Assembly: GCA_009786175.1 (NCBI GenBank)
Contig: WQTQ01000219.1
Location: 1-30,529, forward strand
Direction of reading: 5' to 3'
Length of the DNA: 30,529 nucleotides
Origin: Bacillota bacterium
Lineage (GTDB): Bacteria > Bacillota_A > Clostridia > Lachnospirales > WQUN01
Position 1 is the stretch's first letter, and each line of letters opens with the position of its first letter. Below, in pieces: positions 1 to 8,961 of the stretch. The position numbers were made by a program, and so were the translations under genes. The notes below the pieces were generated by a model. It was not told the origin of the DNA. It did not search any database and was given only the letters and a program-made list of their open reading frames with translations.

Positions 1-105
1 TTATAACAGCGAACAAATCTTTTGCTCGCAGGTTTTTACTCGCTATTTTACTATCTTGTGCACGTGAAAAATCGATACCTTCCTTAACTTAATGACATTG
101 GTATA

Positions 106-146
106 TACCCCCTGATATCACATTGGCAATATGATATCAGGGGGTA
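106..146. repeat. Palindromic intergenic repeat, family A copy 1
   Basis: Long hairpin: left arm 106-124 (begins TACCCCCTGATATCA) and right arm 128-146, with a 3-nt loop and one C/A mismatch at 121/131. A second copy with nearly the same sequence lies at 23417-23457. No T-tract follows on either strand, so it does not look like an ordinary intrinsic terminator. A dispersed REP-like or MITE-like element is the most economical reading. Confidence 0.8.
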
Positions 147-178
147 ATAAATATAATTCCGATTGGAGCAGAAAATAG

Positions 179-207
179 TTGACAAACAATCCTAATATTT
201 GTATTGT
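179..207 (+). promoter_or_regulatory. Sigma-A-type promoter for the CotH-like gene
   Basis: TTGACA at 179-184, a 17-nt spacer, then TATTGT at 202-207. The -35 is a perfect consensus and the -10 is close. The predicted transcript starts near 214, giving a leader of about 68 nt. That leader contains an 8-bp stem (226-233 with 247-254, one G-T pair) ahead of the ribosome binding site at 272-277. Confidence 0.7.
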
Positions 208-281
208 GTGAGGGCAGAGATTAATGTGCCGGAGTCTTTATTGCTGTCCGGTACTACACCATAAGTAAAGTGAGGTGCCTT

Positions 282-1739
282 ATGAACATGCAAATCTTAA
301 AAAGGATGGTTTTCACGGTTGGCTGCATCGCCATTATTATATTGGCCGGGTGTACCAAAGAACAACCATATGCAATTGAAGAAACATCTGCATATTTACC
401 TCTTAATGCTGCAAGAATAGTGGAACTGACCAACCGAGTTCAACCGGTTCAACTTGCCGAAGAGCCGGAGCCATACGATTTCCCGCGGGAATTTGCGTCA
501 CTGCACATTACTACTATTGGGCCGGACGCCCCGTTTCAGGTTCGTGAACTTTGGATTGACAGCACGTTTACTTTAGTTGCACCCAACCCCGGCTGGGAGT
601 TTGAAGAGGTGCCGGGCCGTATACGCGGCAGGGGCAGGTCCAGCTGGAGCCGCAGAGATGCAAGGGAAAAACGCCCGTTGCGCATTAGGTTTACAGGCAG
701 TGACCGTGAGCGAAGCATGCTGGGTTCGCCGCATGTGTCACGGGATTGGGTTTTGGTTTCCAACCATTTTGATAAATCGCTGCTGCGGAATTACAGCGCG
801 TATCATCTTGGCACTTTGCTTGACAGCATGGATTGGTCGCCCTTTGCCAGGTCTGTACATTTGTATGTAAATGGCGAGTACATGGGTGTTTACCTGCTTG
901 TAGACGAGCGGACGGTAGAACCCGGCAGGGCTCAATTAACCTTCGACCCGGATCCTGCCATAAGCGAGTACTTTTTCGAAATGGACTGGCGTAATTACAG
1001 GAATGATGCTGTTGAAAATGTGGATTACATCCGTGTCAATTCCCATCCGGATGGGGTAATCGGAAGCAGTCGTGTAGGTGACGGAGTTTTTGTAAGAGAT
1101 CATCTTTATGACTTCCGCTTTCCAAGGGATGAGGATATGACAACAGAACATATACTTTATGTAAGAGATTTTTTGACAGAGCTTGGCACAGCTTTCCGCG
1201 CCCGTGATTTTGAAGTAATTGAGCGAATGGTTAATATTGATTCATTAATTGATTATTACCTGGTGCAGGAACTGTACCAAAATGTAGACGCCGGGTTTTC
1301 CAGTATGTTTTACCAAATTAGAGGGCAAGGGGACGAGCGCAGGCTTTACATGGGTCCATTGTGGGATTTTGATGTAGCTGCCGGAAACGCATATTGGCTA
1401 AACAATCAAACACCATACCGTCTTTACGTTTCACGCAGGTGGTATTGGGCAGACGCTATTCACAACACGCCCCAGCTGCGGGAGCGGATGATTGAACGCT
1501 GGAATGACTATGTAAAAGACGCAATCGCCGAAATGTTAGTACATGTCCGTTATATAGCTGAAACCTACGAAGAAGACTTTGAACGCAATTTTGAAAGGCA
1601 CCAGATTATGGGCGTAGAAATATGGCCTAACCCGGAACATGTTGTAGAAATTGACACGTTTATGGGTCAGGTGGATTTCTTGATTGACTTCCTGCAGCGG
1701 CGGGCGGCTTACCTGGACAGATTATTTAACGATAACTAA
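282..1739 (+). CDS. CotH-like (spore-coat kinase family) lipoprotein
   Basis: This is a secreted lipoprotein of the CotH family, whose Bacillus member is an atypical protein kinase acting on spore-coat proteins; many other family members sit on the cell surface with unknown targets. The ATG at 282 is preferred over an in-frame GTG at 270 because GAGGTG (272-277) lies just before it; that gives 485 aa. Residues 1-24 form a lipoprotein signal ending in LAGC, with Cys24 as the lipidation site. CotH-type motifs follow in order: an RGRSSW segment, KRPLRIRF, an NHFDKSLLRN segment, GEYMGVYLLVDE, and WDFD with Asp362 and Asp364 (WDFD-type metal-binding motif in the family). It has its own promoter and terminator and so is monocistronic. 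Kinase activity is inferred from family only; an extracellular polysaccharide-associated role is equally possible. Confidence 0.82.
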   Translation: MNMQILKRMVFTVGCIAIIILAGCTKEQPYAIEETSAYLPLNAARIVELTNRVQPVQLAEEPEPYDFPREFASLHITTIGPDAPFQVRELWIDSTFTLVAPNPGWEFEEVPGRIRGRGRSSWSRRDAREKRPLRIRFTGSDRERSMLGSPHVSRDWVLVSNHFDKSLLRNYSAYHLGTLLDSMDWSPFARSVHLYVNGEYMGVYLLVDERTVEPGRAQLTFDPDPAISEYFFEMDWRNYRNDAVENVDYIRVNSHPDGVIGSSRVGDGVFVRDHLYDFRFPRDEDMTTEHILYVRDFLTELGTAFRARDFEVIERMVNIDSLIDYYLVQELYQNVDAGFSSMFYQIRGQGDERRLYMGPLWDFDVAAGNAYWLNNQTPYRLYVSRRWYWADAIHNTPQLRERMIERWNDYVKDAIAEMLVHVRYIAETYEEDFERNFERHQIMGVEIWPNPEHVVEIDTFMGQVDFLIDFLQRRAAYLDRLFNDN

Positions 1740-1754
1740 TTTCCTAAAACATAA

Positions 1755-1789
1755 GTAAACCCGGCTTAAGCGGCCGGGTTACTTTTTTT
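1755..1789 (+). terminator. Rho-independent terminator after the CotH-like gene
   Basis: Stem GTAAACCCGGC (1755-1765) pairs with GCCGGGTTAC (1773-1782) with one bulged A, followed by seven T residues (1783-1789). It overlaps the last codons of the convergent plsY gene. On the minus strand the stem is followed by a weaker T-rich stretch, so it may also end the der-plsY transcript. Confidence 0.8.
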
Positions 1790-2515
1790 AAATGAAAATT
1801 TGTTTTCTGTATTATAGTAGAGTCGTTTTATATTCTCCCGATGTAAAAACCAAATAAATGCGCACAGGGCTGCGGTTAGCCAAACTCCTTCCATTGGGGT
1901 CCGAAGGTATACCTGCATATTTGGTATCGGCACTCCGTTTAAAACAACAGGGTTGTCAAACAAGAGCATTAAAATGGGCACAGACAGGGTAATAAGCAAT
2001 GACGCCACAGATATATATTTTGTAATTGCAACCGCAACTGCGCCTATGGTAAACGATATTAACGCAATGCGCCAATCCAGCATAATTATTAACCCTAAAG
2101 TGCAGGCAACGCCTTTACCGCCTCTAAAATTTAAAAGAAATGGAAAGCAATGCCCCAAAACAGCACCTATTCCCGCATAAAGCCCGGGCAGGACATGGTA
2201 TGACGCAAAGAACGTGCCCCCGGCGTACATAAAGGCCGGGTCATTGCCTGTTAACGGAGAGAAAAAGGCGAACTCAAGGGGAAACCACCGGTTGTAAACA
2301 GCCGTAGCCACAGCAAACGCTAACATGGCCTTAAAAATGTCAATAATAAAAACAATTGCGCCCTTTTTAATACCCAGTACCCTGTTGGTATTGGTAAATC
2401 CGGCATTTTTACTGCCATGTTCACGTATATCAATGCCGTTCATTTTGCCTATAATATACGATGTTTGAATCATACCAAACACATAACCGATTAATAAACA
2501 AACTATACGAAACAA
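1766..2515 (-). CDS. plsY: Glycerol-3-phosphate acyltransferase PlsY
   Basis: PlsY is the membrane enzyme that transfers an acyl group from acyl-phosphate to glycerol-3-phosphate, the first step of phospholipid synthesis in most Gram-positives. The sequence shows several hydrophobic membrane segments, the family motif GSKNAGFTN starting at residue 34, and a second motif FRGGKGVAC near residue 130. Its 249 aa exceed the usual ~200; the extra length appears in a loop around residues 60-100 that contains a polar, aromatic stretch. It starts with TTG at 2515, supported by GGAGGG seven bases upstream. It lies 64 bp downstream of der on the same strand and is probably co-transcribed with it. Its 3' end overlaps the terminator of the convergent CotH-like gene. 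Confidence 0.93.
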   Translation of the reverse strand: MFRIVCLLIGYVFGMIQTSYIIGKMNGIDIREHGSKNAGFTNTNRVLGIKKGAIVFIIDIFKAMLAFAVATAVYNRWFPLEFAFFSPLTGNDPAFMYAGGTFFASYHVLPGLYAGIGAVLGHCFPFLLNFRGGKGVACTLGLIIMLDWRIALISFTIGAVAVAITKYISVASLLITLSVPILMLLFDNPVVLNGVPIPNMQVYLRTPMEGVWLTAALCAFIWFLHRENIKRLYYNTENKFSFKKSNPAA

Positions 2516-2579
2516 GTAAAACCCTCCTCTTTTTGTACATTCAATTAAATAGACACCAAAAAATTAATTTGGTTACAGA

Positions 2580-3908
2580 CTATTTTCCGCTTTCCCCTCT
2601 TTCGCGGGCGATGAAATGTATTGGTGTACCTTCGAAGCCAAAAGCTTCTCTAATTTTATTCTCTAAATAACGTGTATATGAAAAATGCATCAATTTTTTG
2701 TCGTTTATAAACAGCACAAATGTTGGCGGCTTTACGGAAACTTGGGTTCCGTAATAGATTCTTAAAGCTTTGCCCTTATCTGTTGGCGGTGAATGCATGG
2801 CAGTTGCTTCTAATAAGATATCGTTTAATACACCGGTGCCAACGCGCAGGGCGTGGTTTTGATATACGGCGTAAATAAGCTCGAACAGTTTGTGTACCCG
2901 CTGCCCTGTTAAAGCGGATATAAATAATTTTGGCGCGTAGGGCATGTACGCAAGTTCCATTTCCAAGTCCTTTGTGAATTTGCGCATGGTTTTGTCATCT
3001 TTCTCAATTTTATCCCATTTGTTTACGGCTATTATTGCGGCGCGGCCACTTTCGTGGGCGATACCTGCAATTTTTGTGTCTTGGTCGGTTATGCCTTCTT
3101 CCGCGTCTATAAGAAGAATACACACATCGCAACGCTCTACGGCGGCAATGGTGCGCAGCATACTGTACCGTTCGATATTTTCTTTTATCTTGCTTTTGCG
3201 CCGCAGCCCTGCTGTGTCTATAAAGGTATACTCTTTGCCGTCGCGGGTAAGATATGTGTCTATTGCGTCACGGGTGGTGCCGGGGACATCGCTTACTATA
3301 AGCCGTTCTTCCCCCAAAATTTTATTTATAAGTGAAGACTTGCCTGCGTTTGGCTTACCAACTATGGCTACGCGAATACGCTCGTCATCTTCCTCATCTT
3401 CTGCCCGCTTTGGAAAATGCGCAACAATTTCGTCAAGCATATCCCCAAGCCCCAGTGCCTGCCCCGCAGAAATGGGAATAGGGTCACCAAGGCCAAGCTC
3501 GTAAAATTCATAAAGCTCGTGGTTGTCTTTGGTTGGTGTATCTACTTTATTTACAGCCAGCACCACGGGCTTTTTTGATTTACGCAAAAGATCCGATACA
3601 TGTCTGTCTGCATCCATTATTCCGGTTTTTATGTCTAGCAGAAACAAAATAACATCCGCACTTTCTATAGCGGCTTCTGCCTGGCGGAAAATATGTTTTG
3701 CCATAAGATCATCTGTGTCCGGGTCTAGCCCGCCGGTGTCTATTAAGGTGAAATTGTGTGTAAGCCACTCTGCGTCTGCGTAAAGCCTATCGCGGGTTAC
3801 GCCGGGTTTATCGTCCACTATTGCAAGACGGTCGCCTACTAAACGGTTAAATAATGTGGATTTACCTACGTTGGGCCTGCCAACTACGGCAACTAATGGT
3901 TTTGGCAT
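2580..3908 (-). CDS. der: Ribosome biogenesis GTPase Der (EngA)
   Basis: Der is an essential tandem GTPase that helps assemble the 50S ribosomal subunit. Two G domains are visible. The first has GRPNVGKS at residues 10-17, DTGG and NKVD; the second has GKPNAGKS at 184-191, DTAG and NKWD. They are followed by a C-terminal KH-like domain ending in an acidic/basic tail. The length of 442 aa is normal. An ATG start with AAGGAG upstream fits well. The gene is read from a promoter that is divergent to, and apparently shares its -35 box with, the amidase-ftsH operon promoter. plsY follows downstream. der and plsY are also adjacent or close in other Clostridia. Confidence 0.97.
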   Translation of the reverse strand: MPKPLVAVVGRPNVGKSTLFNRLVGDRLAIVDDKPGVTRDRLYADAEWLTHNFTLIDTGGLDPDTDDLMAKHIFRQAEAAIESADVILFLLDIKTGIMDADRHVSDLLRKSKKPVVLAVNKVDTPTKDNHELYEFYELGLGDPIPISAGQALGLGDMLDEIVAHFPKRAEDEEDDERIRVAIVGKPNAGKSSLINKILGEERLIVSDVPGTTRDAIDTYLTRDGKEYTFIDTAGLRRKSKIKENIERYSMLRTIAAVERCDVCILLIDAEEGITDQDTKIAGIAHESGRAAIIAVNKWDKIEKDDKTMRKFTKDLEMELAYMPYAPKLFISALTGQRVHKLFELIYAVYQNHALRVGTGVLNDILLEATAMHSPPTDKGKALRIYYGTQVSVKPPTFVLFINDKKLMHFSYTRYLENKIREAFGFEGTPIHFIARERGESGK

Positions 3909-3949
3909 ATTGTTATGCTCCTTATATAAAATGGAAAAAACACAAGAAC

Positions 3950-3978
3950 ATCATACCACACTGCGAATATTGTTGCAA
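3950..3978 (-). promoter_or_regulatory. Promoter for der-plsY (shares its -35 with the divergent promoter)
   Basis: Read on the minus strand: TTGCAA (3978-3973), 17-nt spacer, TATGAT (3955-3950). Because TTGCAA is its own reverse complement, the same six bases also serve as the -35 of the plus-strand promoter. The leader to the der start would be about 35 nt. Confidence 0.6.
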
Positions 3979-4001
3979 AAGCATATTGTGACATGTATAA
4001 T
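3973..4001 (+). promoter_or_regulatory. Promoter for the amidase-tilS-hpt-ftsH operon
   Basis: TTGCAA (3973-3978), 17-nt spacer, TATAAT (3996-4001). The perfect -10 and optimal spacing make this a credible sigma-A promoter. The transcript would begin near 4008, about 33 nt before the TTG start of the amidase gene. Confidence 0.68.
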
Positions 4002-4040
4002 TCCGCTAATGAACAGTACATAATTGTGGAGTTGATTTGA

Positions 4041-5072
4041 TTGATAAAAAAAGTGTTTTGTTGTTTGGTGATATTAATTTTTCTGTCGGCAGTGCAAGTT
4101 AATGCAAAAGCGGAATTGCCCCTAAAGGGCAGGGTTATTATCCTTGACCCGGGCCATGGCATTGGTGCGGATAATGTTTTTGCCGGATACAGCGAGCACA
4201 CACAAATGCTGATTCTTGCCCGAAAAATACGGACAGAACTGGAGGCCCGCGGCGCAACGGTACATATGACCCGTGAAACAGGTGCGAATGTTTTGCTTTC
4301 TGTGCGTACAGCCTTAATGAATAAGTGGTCGTTGGAGGCGATTAGAGAAGCTCGCGTGGCAGAATTGCGGGAAGCACCGTTAATGAGACGCCAGGTGCTG
4401 CAAAATCAAATTAGTGAATTGGACAGGCTTTTAAGCATACTAAGAAAAATAATACGCAACCCGGAATATTACGCGCCGGTATATATGAACACGCCTTTTG
4501 ACATGACCCTTACCAGACGAATCCACCCCCAGTGGCGGCGGCTTTTTCAGATACAAAACGACCCGCTGATACGATATAATTTTCTGGCCATATCTTTGCA
4601 TTCCAATGCATCAAGTTCATCGCGGATACATGGCGCGGATGTTTTCTTTTCTACAAATTGTAACCCGCGCAACATAAATTACTTCGCAAATTATTCTCAT
4701 TCGGATAACATGGCGTTTTTTGGGGATATACTGCTTGATAACATGCAAGAAATTGGATTGGCCAGGCGCAGTGTTACCCCGTATCATTTTTTTATGATAC
4801 GCGAAAACAACTTACCGTCTGTTCTTGTTGAAAATGGCTTCCATACAAACCCCAGGGACAGAGCTAACCTCTTGAACAGGAGTTTCTTATCCAGGCTCGC
4901 GCTTGTTTACGCTGACACAATTGAGCAGTATTTTAACGCCATAACCTTGGGAATGGAATATACCGCCGAAGAGGATGGTTTCCGTATATTTACCGAAGGG
5001 CCGCCGTTAACCTTGGGTATCAACGAAGCCCAGACAGATGAGCAAGATTATACCCTGGGTTCTGATAATTAA
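4041..5072 (+). CDS. N-acetylmuramoyl-L-alanine amidase (Amidase_3)
   Basis: This is an exported zinc amidase that cleaves the bond between N-acetylmuramic acid and L-alanine in peptidoglycan. It has an N-terminal signal peptide (about residues 1-23, ending near VNAKA). The Amidase_3 zinc and catalytic residues are present: His39 in LDPGHG, Glu52 in YSEHT, His187 in SLHSNA, and catalytic Glu264 in VENGFHTN. The 343-aa protein is long for a bare catalytic domain. The excess is a charged, probably helical insertion at about residues 95-165, between the second and third zinc ligands, which resembles the regulatory-helix position of AmiB/C-type enzymes. It starts with TTG (4041) after GGAG at 4028-4031. 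It is the first gene of a seven-gene run; tilS follows after 19 bp. Sporulation or cell-separation roles are both possible. Confidence 0.9.
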   Translation: MIKKVFCCLVILIFLSAVQVNAKAELPLKGRVIILDPGHGIGADNVFAGYSEHTQMLILARKIRTELEARGATVHMTRETGANVLLSVRTALMNKWSLEAIREARVAELREAPLMRRQVLQNQISELDRLLSILRKIIRNPEYYAPVYMNTPFDMTLTRRIHPQWRRLFQIQNDPLIRYNFLAISLHSNASSSSRIHGADVFFSTNCNPRNINYFANYSHSDNMAFFGDILLDNMQEIGLARRSVTPYHFFMIRENNLPSVLVENGFHTNPRDRANLLNRSFLSRLALVYADTIEQYFNAITLGMEYTAEEDGFRIFTEGPPLTLGINEAQTDEQDYTLGSDN

Positions 5073-5091
5073 ATAATCCGGGAGGATACAA

Positions 5092-6528
5092 GTGCAGAAA
5101 ACCGTTTTACAAACAATAAAATATAACGGGATGTTATCCCCCGGTGACAGCGTAATTGTAGGGTTGTCCGGCGGGGCAGATTCTGTTGCACTTTTGTACG
5201 TACTGATGCAATTGCAGGCAGAGCTTAATGTTGCTGCAATATTTGCCGTACACATTAATCATGGCCTGCGCGAAAGCGCGGCAGTAAACGATGAAAATTT
5301 TGTTTGTGACTTGTGCGGCAAAATACAAATCCCTTTAAAAATTTACCAAGCAGATGTACGCGGCCTGGCAGAAAAAGAGCGTATATCCATAGAAGAAGCC
5401 GGACGCAAGCTGCGCTATTTTTATTTTGAAGAGGCGCGCAATGCTTTTGGCGCAGCAAATGTTAAAATTGCAACAGGCCATCACCAAAACGATAATGCCG
5501 AAACCGTAATAATGAACTTGGCCCGCGGTGCAGGGCTCCGCGGTTTGTGCGGCATACCTCCAATAAACGGAAAAATTATTCGCCCGTTGCTGGATGTTTC
5601 CCGGGAAGAAATTGAAAAATATATAGAGGATAATTCTTTAAAGTACACCACAGACGTAACCAACCTTTCCTATGAATACACACGTAATCGCATACGGCAC
5701 GATGTTTTGCCCGCCATTGAACGGGCTGTAAACCCCGGCGTGGTGCAGACTGTCGCAAAAAATGCCGCTTGGCTACGCGCTGATGAAGAATACCTGGAAG
5801 CTGCCGCACAGCAAGCTTTTGATAGTTTGATAATTTCAAGTGGTGACTGTGAGTCACCACTTCAAGTCTCGTTAAACTCAATTGCCCTTGCCGCTTTGCA
5901 TCCGGCAATTTCCCGTAGAGTAGTTCGCATTGCCATTGCATGTGTACGCTCTTCCGGGGGCCATCTTTTCAATATTACAGCAAGCCATGTACAAGCTGTT
6001 CTTGACCTTGCACAGATGACATCCGGCAAAGAAGTTCATCTGCCCGGGCTTGTAGCGTATAAGGAATATTCCGGCATAGTAATTACAACTGCCGCCCCGC
6101 CGAAGGAATTTGGCGAGTACGCATTGCCTGTCCCCACAGTGGCGGATATCCCGGAAATTAACAAAATAATTTCCGTATCTAACGCAATTCCGGATAAATT
6201 ACAGCCACCAAACCCTAAAAAACCGATTCTGTACTGTACGAAAGCCTTCGAATATGGTATTGTAAGAGGGACGCTTGTTTTGCGCTCTCGCCGTCCCGGC
6301 GATAAAATTGTACTAAAGGCCCAGCGGCCATTTACAAAAAAGCTGCAGGATTACTTTACAGACGCAAAAATACCAAGGCATAAGCGGGACACAATTCCCA
6401 TACTTGCATGCGGTAATGAAGTACTGTGGGTTATGGACGAAAAAAATCCTGTAAGCGCGAAATACTCACCTACAGAATCAATTATAAACCCAATTTGGGT
6501 ATCCCTATGGAGTGAAGCAGATGATTAA
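5092..6528 (+). CDS. tilS: tRNA(Ile)-lysidine synthase TilS
   Basis: TilS modifies C34 of the CAU-anticodon isoleucine tRNA to lysidine, so that it reads AUA codons; it is essential in most bacteria. The N-type ATP pyrophosphatase loop SGGADS is at residues 26-31, followed by the HxNHGLR and GHHQNDNAET motifs. A substrate-binding region and a C-terminal TilS_C domain (about residues 390-470, RSRRPGDKI...KKLQDYFTDAKIPRHKRD) complete it. Length 478 aa is typical. GTG start at 5092 with GGAGG at 5081-5085. The last 8 bases overlap hpt, a common arrangement that suggests translational coupling. A perfect 11-bp palindrome lies inside the gene at 5838-5862, in the linker between the catalytic and C-terminal parts. 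Confidence 0.96.
   Translation: MQKTVLQTIKYNGMLSPGDSVIVGLSGGADSVALLYVLMQLQAELNVAAIFAVHINHGLRESAAVNDENFVCDLCGKIQIPLKIYQADVRGLAEKERISIEEAGRKLRYFYFEEARNAFGAANVKIATGHHQNDNAETVIMNLARGAGLRGLCGIPPINGKIIRPLLDVSREEIEKYIEDNSLKYTTDVTNLSYEYTRNRIRHDVLPAIERAVNPGVVQTVAKNAAWLRADEEYLEAAAQQAFDSLIISSGDCESPLQVSLNSIALAALHPAISRRVVRIAIACVRSSGGHLFNITASHVQAVLDLAQMTSGKEVHLPGLVAYKEYSGIVITTAAPPKEFGEYALPVPTVADIPEINKIISVSNAIPDKLQPPNPKKPILYCTKAFEYGIVRGTLVLRSRRPGDKIVLKAQRPFTKKLQDYFTDAKIPRHKRDTIPILACGNEVLWVMDEKNPVSAKYSPTESIINPIWVSLWSEADD
5838..5862. repeat. Perfect palindrome inside tilS
   Basis: Left arm AAGTGGTGACT (5838-5848), loop GTG, right arm AGTCACCACTT (5852-5862), a perfect 11-bp match. It encodes the short polar stretch SSGDCESPL in a linker of TilS. 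The symmetry is far stronger than expected for coding DNA and suggests an in-frame inserted repeat. Confidence 0.75.
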
Positions 6529-7042
6529 GCCAAAGGTGTTACTTTCAGAGGAACAAATTGCTGCCCGCACAAAGGAAATTGCGGCGGAAATAAACCGGGA
6601 TTACCAAGGAAAATCCATTTTGATACTTGGTACGTTAACAGGTTCGGTTGTTTTCCTGGCAGACCTTGTGCGGGAACTGACGGTAGATGTACAAATTGAT
6701 TTTATTAAAATTTCCAGCTATGGCGAAACAACGGAGTCTACCCGGCAAATAAAAGAGGAGTATCTTCCCACTTGGGACATGACAGGTCAGCATGTTGTTA
6801 TTGTAGAAGATATTGTTGACACAGGCCATACAGCGGCATATTTACGCAAGTATCTTGCAGACAAAAACACAGCGTCTGTAGTAATGTGTACTTTGCTGGA
6901 CAAGCCCGAAAGGCGCGAAGTAAAAAACCTGCCCACGTGTGAATATATAGGTTTTACCATTCCCAATGCGTTTGTAGTAGGTTATGGGCTAGACTTTAAT
7001 CAAAAGTTTCGCCAACTGCCCTACATAGGGGTAATAGAATGA
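6521..7042 (+). CDS. hpt: Hypoxanthine phosphoribosyltransferase
   Basis: This purine-salvage enzyme makes IMP (and usually GMP) from hypoxanthine (guanine) and PRPP in the cytoplasm. The PRPP-binding motif VVIVEDIVDTGHTA is clear, with the acidic pair Glu96-Asp97, and the family's early TGSVVFLADL loop is present. The 173-aa length is normal. The ATG at 6521 is preferred over an in-frame GTG at 6512, because GGAG (6509-6512) is then properly spaced. It overlaps the end of tilS by 8 bp and is followed 9 bp later by ftsH; the tilS-hpt-ftsH order is conserved in Firmicutes. Confidence 0.96.
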   Translation: MIKPKVLLSEEQIAARTKEIAAEINRDYQGKSILILGTLTGSVVFLADLVRELTVDVQIDFIKISSYGETTESTRQIKEEYLPTWDMTGQHVVIVEDIVDTGHTAAYLRKYLADKNTASVVMCTLLDKPERREVKNLPTCEYIGFTIPNAFVVGYGLDFNQKFRQLPYIGVIE

Positions 7043-7051
7043 GGTGAATAA

Positions 7052-8929
7052 GTGCAGCCCAGATATGTAAAAAGTTTGAGCCTGTGGGTTCTTATGCTTG
7101 TAATTATAATATTTGTTTCGGTTGTAATGGCCAGGAACGGGGAAACAACACAGCAGGAAGTGTATACTTATGCCAATTTGCTGCAAGACTTGGCGGCAGA
7201 CCGGATTGCCGAGATTACAATAACTCATAACGAAGCGGCAATCTCCGGTGTGGCAGAAGTAACGTTACGCTACAGTGGTGTTACCTACACGGTAAATATA
7301 CCTAACTTAAATGCATTTCAGGTGCGTGTCGATGAGGCATTAAGCATGTCACAGGTTTTAAATGTAAACACCATGCCGCCAACACGCCCCAGTTTTTTGA
7401 TGCAAATGCTGCCGACTTTACTGATATTCGGTATTTTTATAATTGTATTCATTGTTATTATGAACCATATGCAAAACAATGCAGGTGGCGGCAAGGCAAT
7501 GAATTTTGGTAAAACACGTGCAAGAATGTCGCATCTTAGTTCCCAAAGGGTAACTTTTGACCAAGTTGCCGGCCTGGAAGAAGAGAAAGAAGAACTTGCG
7601 GAAATTGTAGACTTTTTAAAAAGCCCGCAAAAATATCACGACCTTGGCGCACGTATTCCAAGAGGTGTTTTGCTTGTTGGCCCCCCGGGTACAGGCAAGA
7701 CATTTTTGGCCCGGGCAGTGGCCGGTGAAGCGGGTGTACCGTTTTTTAGTATCTCCGGTTCAGACTTTGTGGAAATGTTTGTAGGCGTTGGTGCGTCCCG
7801 GGTAAGGGACTTGTTTTTGCAAGCAAAAGCCGCCGCCCCAAGTTTGATAATGATAGACGAAATTGACGCAGTAGGCCGTAAGCGCGGTTCCGGCCTTGGG
7901 GGCGGCCACGATGAACGTGAGCAAACCCTAAACCAGCTGCTTGTAGAAATGGACGGTTTTGGTGTACGTGAAGGCGTTATTGTACTTGCGGCAACAAACC
8001 GCCCGGATATTTTAGACCCCGCGCTGCTTCGCCCCGGCCGTTTCGACAGGAAAGTTACGGTAAACAGCCCGGATGTAAAAGGCCGCGAAGGGGTGCTTAA
8101 AGTACACGCGGTCGGTAAAAAACTTGCTACGGATGTTTCCCTTAAAACAGTGGCGCAAACCACAGCGGGCTTTACCCCCGCAGACTTGGAAAATCTGATG
8201 AACGAGGCCGCTTTGCTTGCGGCACGGGATAATAAACTTGCCATTGATATGGAATCTATCCGCAAGGCATTCATTAAAATGGGCATAGGCACAGAAAAGA
8301 AAAGCCGTGTAATCAGTGAAAAAGAACGGCGCATGACCGCGTACCATGAAGCGGGCCATGCCATTTGTCATGAAATTTTACCGGACTTGGATTCCACTTA
8401 CATGATTTCCGTAATACCCACAGGCCATGCAGGCGGCTATGTAATGCCGCTGCCCGGCGAAGACAGAACCACCATGAGCAAACGGTATATGGAACAGCAC
8501 ATTGTTTCCCTGCTTGGGGGCCGTGCGGCGGAAGCATTAGTGCTTCACGATATTACAACAGGTGCGTCCAACGACATAGAGCGGGCAACAAGCATGGCAC
8601 GCAGTATGGTAATGAAGTACGGCATGAGCGATATACTGGGGCCAATCCAATTTGGCAATAATAACGAGGAAGTTTTCCTTGGCCGTGACATTGCAAATAC
8701 CCGTAACTATGGAGAGCAAGTTGCGTCGATAATTGACACAGAAATTAAGCGAATAGTTGAAGACGCTTACAACGAAGCCGTGCGTATACTTGAGACGCAT
8801 ATGGATGTAATGCACAAAATTGTTGAATTGCTAATGCTAAAGGAGCGGGTGTCCGGCGACGAAGTGCGCGCACTATTCCCAATAGGGACTTTAACGGTGA
8901 AAGGAACCGGCGCGGCAGGGCTGCTGTAG
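7052..8929 (+). CDS. ftsH: ATP-dependent zinc metalloprotease FtsH
   Basis: FtsH is the membrane-anchored AAA+ protease that degrades misassembled membrane proteins and regulatory proteins. Two transmembrane segments (about residues 8-25 and 112-132) flank a small extracytoplasmic domain. The AAA module has GPPGTGKT at 210-217, a Walker B LIMIDEID and the second region of homology [19 protein letters not shown]. The zinc-protease motif HEAGH is at 432-436, with the third ligand Asp508. Length 625 aa is usual. GTG start at 7052 with GAGGTG at 7041-7046. The C-terminus is short and lacks a long acidic tail. It sits mid-operon, directly after hpt. Confidence 0.98.
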   Translation: MQPRYVKSLSLWVLMLVIIIFVSVVMARNGETTQQEVYTYANLLQDLAADRIAEITITHNEAAISGVAEVTLRYSGVTYTVNIPNLNAFQVRVDEALSMSQVLNVNTMPPTRPSFLMQMLPTLLIFGIFIIVFIVIMNHMQNNAGGGKAMNFGKTRARMSHLSSQRVTFDQVAGLEEEKEELAEIVDFLKSPQKYHDLGARIPRGVLLVGPPGTGKTFLARAVAGEAGVPFFSISGSDFVEMFVGVGASRVRDLFLQAKAAAPSLIMIDEIDAVGRKRGSGLGGGHDEREQTLNQLLVEMDGFGVREGVIVLAATNRPDILDPALLRPGRFDRKVTVNSPDVKGREGVLKVHAVGKKLATDVSLKTVAQTTAGFTPADLENLMNEAALLAARDNKLAIDMESIRKAFIKMGIGTEKKSRVISEKERRMTAYHEAGHAICHEILPDLDSTYMISVIPTGHAGGYVMPLPGEDRTTMSKRYMEQHIVSLLGGRAAEALVLHDITTGASNDIERATSMARSMVMKYGMSDILGPIQFGNNNEEVFLGRDIANTRNYGEQVASIIDTEIKRIVEDAYNEAVRILETHMDVMHKIVELLMLKERVSGDEVRALFPIGTLTVKGTGAAGLL

Positions 8930-8961
8930 CATTGTAAAATGTTTCCGAAAGGGTGATGAAA

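Noticed and set aside
106..146. Family A hairpin as a simple rho-independent terminator
   Set aside because: There is no T-tract on either strand in either copy, and sequence identity between copies exceeds what terminator function needs.
7636..8364. 242-codon open frame antisense to ftsH
   Set aside because: It is a shadow of the highly conserved ftsH AAA region. The product has low-complexity Ser/Arg composition and no ribosome binding site of note.
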